Positions 1 to 4,324 of a stretch of 7,686 nucleotides of DNA are shown one piece after another. The notes beneath the pieces were generated by a model. That model had not been told where the DNA came from. It was given only the letters and a program-made list of their open reading frames with translations, and searched no databases. Numbering within the stretch: the first letter of the stretch is position 1; each line of letters begins with the position of its first letter. The position numbers and the translations under genes are program-made. The DNA lies in the NCBI GenBank assembly GCA_033763635.1, contig JANRKG010000141.1:1-7686 (forward strand), read 5' to 3'. Source of the stretch: JANRKG01 sp033763635. GTDB taxonomy: Bacteria > Cyanobacteriota > Cyanobacteriia > GCF-001939115.

Positions 1-811
1 CCACTTGTTGCCCCGGAGTAGGGGTTTGGAGGGCCGTCAATGCCTGACGCGCAGATTGAAAGCGTCGCTGAACTGAAGGATTCGTCAACTTTTCGATCCA
101 GGCAATGAATTCAGAACTAGCACTGGTATAAGGCCGAAATTGAATTTTTAGATTTTCCTGGGGCAGATCAGCCGGAGCTACACCTGTTAGCAGGTGAACT
201 AAGGTTGCACCCAGGGCATACAGATCAGATGCTGGAACGGTCTGCCCCCCAAATTGTTCGATCGGGGTGTAACCGTAGGTGCCGACGATCGTGAAAGATT
301 CCCCCGGAGGCGTGACTCGATCCTGGACAGCCCCAAAATCCACCAAATACAATAACCCATCCTCTCCCAAAATTAAATTACTGGGCTTGATATCCCGATG
401 CAGAACGGGCGGGTTGAGTTCATGCAAATCGATCAGAATTTCCAGAATCTGAACGGCAAAGCCATAAAGTTCTGCTTCCTGAAAACGCTCCCCCTCCTGT
501 AAGCAGTCCCCTAAAGAACGACCGGGAATGTAGGTTTCCACCAGACCAACCCCAAAAGATTGATCCTCGAATTCAAAGAAATCTAGATATTCGGGAATCT
601 GGGGATGGGATAACTTTTTCAAGACCCTGGCTTCCCGTTCAAAAAGTTTTAGATCGGCCCAGCTAGAGGGATCGAGCATGGTCAACAGCTTGACTACGAC
701 TGGGGCGCGGGTTTGCCTATCCCCAGCCAGCCAAACCTCACGGTTGGGCCGCATCCCCAACAACCGTTGAAGTTGATACCGTTCTCGTAAAATTTGCCCG
801 ACTTGCACCAT
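1..811 (-). CDS. Ser/Thr protein kinase, N-terminal part (truncated by window edge)
   Basis: Translating the minus strand from the ATG at 811-809 gives 270 open codons running off the window start, so the C-terminus is missing. It reads as a eukaryotic-type (Hanks) kinase domain: VVVK with Lys41, Glu60 in the C-helix, HRDIKPSN (His138, Asp140, Asn145), DFG at 158-160, an APE-like TPIEQ at 183-187, Asp196 of helix F and an Arg near 250. These residues predict an active kinase that phosphorylates Ser/Thr on unknown cytoplasmic targets. The glycine-rich loop is degenerate: LLGMRPNREVWLA keeps only Gly19. I recall a cyanobacterial kinase subfamily with this kind of loop, but that is memory, not a search. 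The start is firm: an in-frame TAG lies at 823-821, and AGGGGG sits 5 nt before the ATG. Any membrane or sensor domain would lie in the missing part. Confidence 0.93.
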   Translation of the reverse strand, partial: MVQVGQILRERYQLQRLLGMRPNREVWLAGDRQTRAPVVVKLLTMLDPSSWADLKLFEREARVLKKLSHPQIPEYLDFFEFEDQSFGVGLVETYIPGRSLGDCLQEGERFQEAELYGFAVQILEILIDLHELNPPVLHRDIKPSNLILGEDGLLYLVDFGAVQDRVTPPGESFTIVGTYGYTPIEQFGGQTVPASDLYALGATLVHLLTGVAPADLPQENLKIQFRPYTSASSEFIAWIEKLTNPSVQRRFQSARQALTALQTPTPGQQV

Positions 812-824
812 CCCATCCCCCTAA

Positions 825-850
825 CTTCCAGAATAGCGCTATACTGGGAG
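825..850. promoter_or_regulatory. Near-palindromic divergent promoter region between kinase and SRP RNA
   Basis: Positions 825-850 form an almost perfect 13+13 inverted repeat centred at 837/838: one A/A mismatch (832/843) and one wobble pair (827/848). It contains TATACT (840-845) on the plus strand and, in nearly mirrored position, TATTCT (835-830) on the minus strand. Both fit the -10 consensus and face outward, toward the SRP RNA and the kinase. No convincing -35 box is visible for either. A plus-strand start near 852 fits the SRP RNA 5' end; a minus-strand start near 824 would leave a kinase leader of only about 13 nt. Being so symmetric, it could also bind a dimeric regulator. The -10 calls are motif-based only. 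Confidence 0.55.
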
Positions 851-852
851 TG

Positions 853-947
853 ATCCGGACCCATGCGATCTCAACGCCCAAATCTTGTCAGGACCGGAAG
901 GTAGCAGCAATACGGGATGCTTGTGATAGGCGTGGAATCCGGGTCTC
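853..947 (+). ncRNA. ffs: Signal recognition particle RNA, small bacterial (4.5S) type
   Basis: The diagnostic SRP domain IV apical loop is present at 886-908: GTCAGG, then ACC-GGAA-GGT, then AGCAGC. The closing pair next to the CC/GG stem is A893-T902, where E. coli has U-A, so pairing is kept by a compensating swap. Outer helices also pair: GGACCC (857-862) with GGGTCT (941-946), and ACGCC (874-878) with GGCGT (929-933). The RNA would bind Ffh to form the particle that targets nascent membrane and secreted proteins via FtsY. The ends are approximate: a -10 box at 840-845 suggests a start near 852, and transcription probably ends in the T-run after 960. The short length means it lacks the Alu domain of the long form. 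Confidence 0.93.
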
Positions 948-970
948 TTTTTTTGAGACCTTCTTTTTTT
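942..970 (+). terminator. Intrinsic terminator of the SRP RNA gene
   Basis: GGTCTC (942-947), a T7 loop (948-954) and GAGACC (955-960) form a 6-bp hairpin followed by TTC and a run of T (961-971). The left arm shares its bases with the 3' strand of the terminal SRP RNA helix, so the terminator hairpin and the mature RNA stem exclude each other. Confidence 0.85.
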
Positions 971-998
971 TGAGATGTTTTAGTTTTTGAAATATTCT
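970..998 (+). promoter_or_regulatory. Sigma70-type promoter for the phasin-like gene
   Basis: TTGAGA (970-975) and TATTCT (993-998) are separated by exactly 17 bp. This predicts a start near 1004-1006, at the first base of the 14-bp tandem repeat. The -35 box begins in the T-run of the SRP RNA terminator, so the two units are packed end to end. Motif-based, untested. Confidence 0.5.
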
Positions 999-1003
999 AA
1001 AAA

Positions 1004-1059
1004 CCATTAAAACTAAACCATTAAAACTAAATCATTGAAACTAAATCATTGAAACTATG
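1004..1059 (+). repeat. Four 14-bp tandem repeats forming the leader of the phasin-like gene
   Basis: Copies are at 1004-1017, 1018-1031, 1032-1045 and 1046-1059. The first two are identical (CCATTAAAACTAAA); the last two share TCATTGAAACTA, and the final copy ends in the ATG start codon. There is no purine-rich Shine-Dalgarno sequence within them. AAAACTAAA in copies 1 and 2 is also complementary to TTTAGTTTT at 979-987. Confidence 0.85.
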
Positions 1060-1425
1060 GCTGGTTTTGGAGACCTGATTCAAAAAGCGGTTTACCTGGG
1101 AGTGGGCCTTGCCTCCTATGCTGGAGAAAAAGCAGGGGGAAAGCTGGCAGAACTGCGGGTGCAGGTTCAGAAGTTAGCCGATGAAATGGTTGAACGCGGT
1201 GAGATGAATACGGAGGAAGCCCGTAAGTTTGTCGAAGAAATGATGGGACGTGCCCAGCAGGCTTCCCCTACTTCTGTGAAGTCTGAGCCAGAAAACCGCC
1301 AACCTCGCCAAATTGAAATTTTGTCTGAAGAGGAAGGTTCGTCGTCCGCCGACCCGAAAGTGGACGATTTGCGGCAACGAGTGTTGGATTTGCAGGAAGA
1401 ACTGCGCCGACTCAAGCGAGACTGA
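1057..1425 (+). CDS. Phasin-like small helical protein
   Basis: The 122-aa product starts with a short hydrophobic stretch (LIQKAVYLGVGLASYAGEKA, residues 7-26). A charged helix follows with the pattern VERGEMNTEEARKFVEEMM (45-63), typical of the phasin-like family of COG3937, which includes polyhydroxyalkanoate granule proteins. A Ser/Pro/Glu-rich linker (about 69-100) leads to a heptad-like tail, VDDLRQRVLDLQEELRRLKR (102-121), that should form a coiled coil. Family members are usually oligomeric and may sit on granule or membrane surfaces; a link to polyhydroxybutyrate granules here is inference, as no pha genes are present. The start is firm, with an in-frame TAA at 1042-1044, though no Shine-Dalgarno site is visible. 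It has its own promoter and stands alone. Confidence 0.8.
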   Translation: MAGFGDLIQKAVYLGVGLASYAGEKAGGKLAELRVQVQKLADEMVERGEMNTEEARKFVEEMMGRAQQASPTSVKSEPENRQPRQIEILSEEEGSSSADPKVDDLRQRVLDLQEELRRLKRD

Positions 1426-1454
1426 GAAGATTTCCAGAAAACAATTTTCCCGTT

Positions 1455-1524
1455 GGTTTCAGCTTCGCTGGTTTCGGCTTCGCTCAACCAGTGGTTGCGC
1501 CCTGAGCGTAGTCGAAGGGCAACC
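1455..1524. repeat. Interspersed hairpin repeat (GAGCGTAGTCGAAGG type) with 15-bp direct repeat
   Basis: A near-identical 15-bp direct repeat, GGTTTC(A/G)GCTTCGCT, lies at 1455-1469 and 1470-1484. TTCGGCTTCGCTCA (1473-1486) is an imperfect inverted match (12 of 14) to TGAGCGTAGTCGAA (1503-1516). An inner CAACCA-G-TGGTTG lies at 1485-1497, and GGTTGCGCCC (1493-1502) can pair with GGGCAACC (1517-1524). The CCTGAGCGTAGTCGAAGGG core is a known type of dispersed repeat in many bacterial genomes. No coding role is apparent. Confidence 0.7.
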
Positions 1525-1561
1525 CATCCGCAAACGGGTGCATCCCACTTTTGCAAAGTCG

Positions 1562-1641
1562 CCCCTCTCATCCCCCAACCCCTTCTCCCTCAGGGAGAAG
1601 GGGAGCCGGATTTCAAAGTCCCTCTCCGTTGGGGTGAGGGT
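1562..1641. repeat. C-rich/G-rich palindromic interspersed repeat
   Basis: A perfect 11-bp stem, CCCCTTCTCCC (1579-1589) and GGGAGAAGGGG (1593-1603), has a TCA loop. Outer arms CCTCTCATCCCCCAAC (1563-1578) and GTTGGGGTGAGGG (1628-1640) are nearly complementary, so about 80 nt can fold into one long interrupted hairpin. This resembles the small MITE-like repeats scattered through cyanobacterial genomes. There is no T-run, so it is not a standard terminator, although such a hairpin could stabilise the 3' end of the phasin-like transcript. Confidence 0.7.
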
Positions 1642-1732
1642 TACACAACTGGGATGAACCCTACGCAAACTCTTTTCAAACAATCAGCGCAGTCTTCCTG
1701 AGATCATTCCTGATTGCAGTTGATAAAAAATG

Positions 1733-1777
1733 TGTAGAGACATGAATGGATAGAGACGTTTCAGAGGAACGTCTTTA
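1733..1777. repeat. Degenerate copy of the TAGAGACGTT...AACGTCT dispersed repeat
   Basis: TAGAGACGTT (1751-1760) and AACGTCT (1768-1774) form a 7-bp stem with a 7-nt loop. A second TAGAGACAT lies at 1735-1743. The pattern resembles the widespread cyanobacterial palindrome built on TAGAGACGTTGC and its complement, with the centre altered. The assignment rests on remembered sequence. Confidence 0.5.
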
Positions 1778-1863
1778 CAGTATTTGAATGGAATTGTTTA
1801 AAGTGGGAGTTGGGTAAGGTGGTTCAAGCCGTTACCTCCCCTTTTTGTAGAAGAAGGTTCACT

Positions 1864-2259
1864 ATGGATGACTGGTCACGGGACATCGTGAAATTCATGG
1901 AAGATTGGGCGATCGACGTAGAAAAGTTTTTCACCGATCTGGCAAAAGATGCAGCCGAGGTGGTTAATACCTTCACCCAGTTATCTGAGGAGATTGCCGA
2001 AAGCTTTCAGTCTGCTGTTCTTGTTGAAATCGATCGCAGTTTTGAAGAATGGGTAGAACCATTCCTGGAAGCCTTCACCGATCTAGATGATGGGATTGAC
2101 CCGTTTCCCTACTCCGTCCCACCGACCCTGGAACGATCTCCCGCCTGCATCGGATGCCAGAATTATCATGGGCAGGTGTATGGGGGAACGTTGCTGATCT
2201 GTGGGATGCATCCCTATGGGTGGGATGGGGAAAGCTGTCCTGACTGGGAAGGTAATTAG
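1864..2259 (+). CDS. Conserved-looking protein with four-cysteine C-terminal module, function unknown
   Basis: I chose the ATG at 1864, preceded by AGAAGAAGG about 7 nt upstream, over a TTG at 1810 that would add 18 unlikely residues. The 131-aa product has two parts. Residues 1-76 are acidic and helical with regularly spaced aromatic and hydrophobic residues (WSRDIVKFMEDW, FFTDLAKDAAEVV, FEEWVEPFLEAF), suggesting amphipathic helices. After a Pro-rich linker (80-93) comes a compact module: C95-x2-C98, NYHGQVYGG (100-108), C113, H116, C125 and DWE at 127-129. The spacing suggests a bound metal (zinc or iron) or a redox centre, which is inference. I recall similar proteins in cyanobacteria without a known function. 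It is tail to tail with thiD, with 4 bp between stop codons. No signal peptide is visible, so a cytoplasmic location is likely. Confidence 0.85.
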   Translation: MDDWSRDIVKFMEDWAIDVEKFFTDLAKDAAEVVNTFTQLSEEIAESFQSAVLVEIDRSFEEWVEPFLEAFTDLDDGIDPFPYSVPPTLERSPACIGCQNYHGQVYGGTLLICGMHPYGWDGESCPDWEGN

Positions 2260-2263
2260 CGGC

Positions 2264-3079
2264 TCAAGCCAACAAAGGAAAGAAATGCCCGACGGGTCCC
2301 TGTCCGTGACCGATCGCCAGGGAGTAGTGCAGGGCAGTCGTCACATACAATTTTGCCTGACGAACTGCTGTGAGTAGGTCTTGTCCCATTGCCAAATTTG
2401 CAGCGATCGCGGCTGAGAGGGTGCAACCTGTGCCGTGAGTATGGGGAGTATCCACCTGTTCCGTCGTCAACACATCCAGCGTTTTGCCATCGAACCAGAC
2501 ATCAACGCCCTTCAGTGCGTCTGCCATGCCGCCCCCTTTCACCAGCACTGCTTTAGGTCCAAGCTGGTAGATTGCCTTGGCTGCTTCCTGCATTGCTTCC
2601 AGGGTAGTCACTTCCCATCCGCTCAAGATTTGTGCTTCGTAGCGATTCGGAGTCACAATCCGAGCCTGGGGAATTAATTTGGCCCGGAGAGCGGTGATCG
2701 CCCCATCATCAATGAGTTGCGCCCCCGTCCGAGAAACCATCACCGGATCGACCACCAAATTTCCAATTTCCAACCGAGTCACCTGTTCTGCGACCGCTGT
2801 AATGATTTCCTGATTCAGCAACATTCCGGTTTTTGCCGCCTGAACCCCGATGTCACTGACCACCGCTTCCATCTGGGCCACTACTGCTTCCGGGGGAAGG
2901 GCATCCACCCGTGTTACCCCCAGCGTATTCTGAGCTGTAATGCAGGTGAGGGCACTGGTGCCATGAACTTTGTGAAAGGCAAAAGTCCGCAAATCTGCCT
3001 GAATCCCGGCTCCGCCCCCGCTGTCCGATCCGGCGATCGTCAAAGCAACAGGAATGGGGGAACGAGTGAAATTTGTCAT
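2264..3079 (-). CDS. thiD: Hydroxymethylpyrimidine/phosphomethylpyrimidine kinase
   Basis: ThiD phosphorylates 4-amino-5-hydroxymethyl-2-methylpyrimidine and then its monophosphate, giving the pyrophosphate that ThiE joins to the thiazole in thiamin synthesis. The 271-aa protein is full length for this ribokinase-like family. It shows the N-terminal TIAGSDSGGGAGIQADLRTF (14-33), TSALTCITAQNT (41-52), DPVMVSRTG (111-119), TPNRYEA (143-149), LVKGGG (179-184) and the anion-hole/active-site HGTGCTLSAAIA (215-226) with Cys219. I chose the ATG at 3079, whose ATGA overlaps the stop of the upstream small gene; an in-frame TTG at 3088 would add three residues. No strong Shine-Dalgarno site is visible, so translation is probably coupled to the upstream gene. 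Its stop lies 4 bp from the converging gene, and no terminator is visible between them. Confidence 0.96.
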   Translation of the reverse strand: MTNFTRSPIPVALTIAGSDSGGGAGIQADLRTFAFHKVHGTSALTCITAQNTLGVTRVDALPPEAVVAQMEAVVSDIGVQAAKTGMLLNQEIITAVAEQVTRLEIGNLVVDPVMVSRTGAQLIDDGAITALRAKLIPQARIVTPNRYEAQILSGWEVTTLEAMQEAAKAIYQLGPKAVLVKGGGMADALKGVDVWFDGKTLDVLTTEQVDTPHTHGTGCTLSAAIAANLAMGQDLLTAVRQAKLYVTTALHYSLAIGHGQGPVGHFFPLLA

Positions 3080-3366
3080 ACAGGACAAACACCAGGAGAA
3101 GAATGGGAAGGCTGAGGGTCTGCCACCGGGGCACTTTTCAAGCTCTTCCAGATAGCATACTTGAAATGAGAGGCTGTCATCACGACTGAAATCCCCTGTT
3201 CTGCTAATTCACAGGCCCGTTGATACGCCTTATTGCGATCGGTTCGGTCAAATTCGCTCACCAGGCAATAAAGCTCAGTCCGATACCGCATTCCTTGCTG
3301 TAGCTGTTGATTGAGATAGAACTTGAAAAAGTGAACAAACTGTTCATTTAGCAATATGGGCAACAT
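3076..3366 (-). CDS. Small protein of unknown function, translationally coupled to thiD
   Basis: The 96-aa reading frame starts at the ATG at 3366; a TTG at 3372 would add two residues. Residues 1-78 look like a folded domain: LLNEQFVHFFKFYLNQQLQQGMRYR (5-29), TELYCLVSEFDRTDRNKAYQRACEL (30-54), then GISVVMTASHFKYAIWKSLKS (58-78), ending in a strand-like VVMTAS and an aromatic patch. The last 18 residues are Pro/Ser-rich and probably disordered. It seems similar to short conserved cyanobacterial hypotheticals I recall, with no known role. Its TGA overlaps the thiD start as ATGA, so the two are almost certainly co-transcribed; a link to thiamin metabolism is inference from that alone. No Shine-Dalgarno motif precedes its start. 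Confidence 0.72.
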   Translation of the reverse strand: MLPILLNEQFVHFFKFYLNQQLQQGMRYRTELYCLVSEFDRTDRNKAYQRACELAEQGISVVMTASHFKYAIWKSLKSAPVADPQPSHSSPGVCPV

Positions 3367-3384
3367 AAGCAATTTATTTGGCTT

Positions 3385-3401
3385 TGTAACAATTTTTTAC
3401 A
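3385..3401. promoter_or_regulatory. TGTA-N9-TACA inverted repeat overlapping the deoC -35 box (possible operator)
   Basis: The element reads TGTAACAATTTTTTACA. It resembles an NtcA site (consensus GTA-N8-TAC) but has one extra spacer base. It is centred about 38 bp before the predicted start, near the usual class II activator position. It lies between divergent transcription units and could affect either. The regulator identity is a guess. Confidence 0.35.
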
Positions 3402-3424
3402 TGGCTCTCAGATTCCAATATAGT
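3396..3424 (+). promoter_or_regulatory. deoC: Sigma70-type promoter of the deoC-recO-MFS operon
   Basis: TTTACA (3396-3401) and TATAGT (3419-3424) are 17 bp apart, each one or two bases from consensus, predicting a start near 3431 and a leader of about 149 nt. The -35 box coincides with the right arm of an inverted repeat, TGTAA (3385-3389) and TTACA (3397-3401), suggesting control by a dimeric regulator. No experimental evidence. Confidence 0.6.
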
Positions 3425-3426
3425 AG

Positions 3427-3474
3427 AAGTCGGCTCAAGCTTGCTCAATCTGGGGGGAGATAGGGTGCCGACTT
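3427..3474 (+). promoter_or_regulatory. Stem-loop at the 5' end of the deoC leader
   Basis: AAGTCGGC (3427-3434) and GCCGACTT (3467-3474) are perfect 8-bp complements separated by 32 nt. The loop contains a small palindrome, CAAGCTTG (3436-3443), and a G6 run with GGAGA (3452-3460). A further odd palindrome, CGGAA-C-TTCCG, lies near 3490-3500. There is no T-run, so it does not look like an attenuator. I do not recognise a riboswitch class. Confidence 0.4.
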
Positions 3475-3510
3475 TGAAGCGGATATTTACGGAACTTCCG
3501 ACTGGTTTTG

Positions 3511-3579
3511 GTGCTAGGGTTTGGGAAAGGGCTACGTTCAGCGGGGTGGGATGGTGAGTCATACGGAGATTGGGAAGTA
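3511..3579 (+). pseudogene. Possible decayed C-terminal fragment of the four-cysteine protein family
   Basis: Just upstream of deoC, in its frame, the leader encodes GWDGESYGDWEV. This matches the end of the protein at 1864-2259 (GWDGESCPDWEG) at 9 of 12 positions with no gap. At the DNA level GGGTGGGATGG and TGGGAAG are identical and equally spaced (16 nt) in both. Further upstream TGCT...TGGGA also aligns if a 6-nt gap is allowed. The other signature residues (CxxC, NYHG, MHPY) are absent. It may be a relic of a duplicated gene or chance similarity in G-rich DNA. Confidence 0.3.
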
Positions 3580-4281
3580 ATGGGCAAGTCTGGAAGAGAA
3601 GTGGATCTTGATATTGCTCCTTTCATTGAGCATGCGCTCCTAAATCCGATCGCCACTCAGGAACATTTAGAAAAGTGGTGTGATGAGGCCGATCGCTTCC
3701 AGTTTGCGACGGTTTGTTTGTATCCCTTTCAAGTGAAACAGGCTGTTTCCCTTCTGCATGGCAAACATCCCCAAGTCTGTGCGGTGATTGGATTTCCCAC
3801 CGGAGCCAGCACTTCCAGCACAAAGCTCTATGAAGCACAAGAAGCCGTTGAGCATGGGGCAGAGGAATTGGATGTGATGTTAAACCTCAGTTTTCTGAAG
3901 GCCCGAAAACTCAATGAACTGCACCGGGAGATTGCAGAAATCTGTGAGGAAACAGACAAGCCTGTGAAGGCAATTTTGGAAATGGGCCTCTTAACCCCAG
4001 AGGAGATACAAATTGCCTGTGAGGTTTGCCTGGATTCAGGAGTACAGTTTATCAAGACCCACACAGGATGGTTTGGTGGGGTTACGGTGGAGGATATTCG
4101 GTTTTTGAAGCAAGCAACTCGTAACCGGATGGGCATTAAGGCAGCGGGGGGCATTCAAACGATAGAGCAGGCGATCGACCTGATCCTGGAAGGTGCAACT
4201 CGCCTGGGCACCTCCAGAGGCCCCGACCTGTTGCATCAGCGCGTTACCCTGGATCAAGAGGAAACGGTGGCAGTCGAATAA
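3580..4281 (+). CDS. deoC: Deoxyribose-phosphate aldolase
   Basis: DeoC cleaves 2-deoxy-D-ribose 5-phosphate to glyceraldehyde 3-phosphate and acetaldehyde, the last step of deoxynucleoside salvage. The 233-aa product is a normal-length TIM barrel. Visible are ELDVMLNLSF with Asp98, VKAILEMGLL (129-138), the Schiff-base motif FIKTHTGW with Lys159, and GIKAAGGIQT with the second catalytic lysine Lys187, then the phosphate-binding GATRLGTSRG (205-214). The N-terminal motif is IEHALLNPIAT, whereas many homologues have IDHTLL. I chose the ATG at 3580, preceded by GGGAAG; an in-frame TTG at 3508 would add 24 residues atypical of DeoC. It is followed 43 bp later by recO, an arrangement I believe is common in cyanobacteria, and probably starts a deoC-recO-MFS operon from the promoter at 3396-3424. 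Confidence 0.95.
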   Translation: MGKSGREVDLDIAPFIEHALLNPIATQEHLEKWCDEADRFQFATVCLYPFQVKQAVSLLHGKHPQVCAVIGFPTGASTSSTKLYEAQEAVEHGAEELDVMLNLSFLKARKLNELHREIAEICEETDKPVKAILEMGLLTPEEIQIACEVCLDSGVQFIKTHTGWFGGVTVEDIRFLKQATRNRMGIKAAGGIQTIEQAIDLILEGATRLGTSRGPDLLHQRVTLDQEETVAVE

Positions 4282-4324
4282 CCTGCCCTTTCTGTGCCAA
4301 TCTGGTGACGAATTCCGCGAATCT

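Larger units (their letters stand above)
1426..1863. other. 438-bp intergenic region composed mainly of repeats
   Basis: Between the phasin-like gene and the four-cysteine protein I see no credible coding sequence. The stretch holds the three repeat elements listed separately and connecting AT-rich DNA. A weak promoter candidate for the downstream gene is TTTACA (1774-1779), 17 bp, then TTTAAA (1797-1802), which would give a leader of about 54 nt. Confidence 0.6.

Noticed and set aside
1004..1059. 14-bp repeat array as a CRISPR or iteron origin
   Set aside because: There are no spacers, the units are directly abutting and only four in number, and no cas or replication genes are nearby.
1562..1641. 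Palindrome as an intrinsic terminator of the phasin-like gene
   Set aside because: The stem is strong but no T-run follows, and it lies over 130 bp past the stop. It fits a dispersed repeat better.
1167..1701. Several overlapping reading frames on both strands through the phasin-like gene and the repeat-rich gap
   Set aside because: They run through palindromic repeats or shadow the phasin-like frame, and their products have Arg/Ser-rich compositions unlike real proteins.
1810..1863. 18-residue N-terminal extension of the four-cysteine protein from a TTG
   Set aside because: The ATG at 1864 has a good Shine-Dalgarno sequence, and the extension has no family-like character.
3427..3579. deoC leader as a known riboswitch
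   Set aside because: I could not match it to the conserved cores of the TPP, cobalamin, purine or other classes I know.
4193..4324. Longer recO start overlapping deoC
   Set aside because: RecO proteins start with the OB-fold sequence at MSRTYRAIGI; the extra 44 codons are deoC read in another frame.
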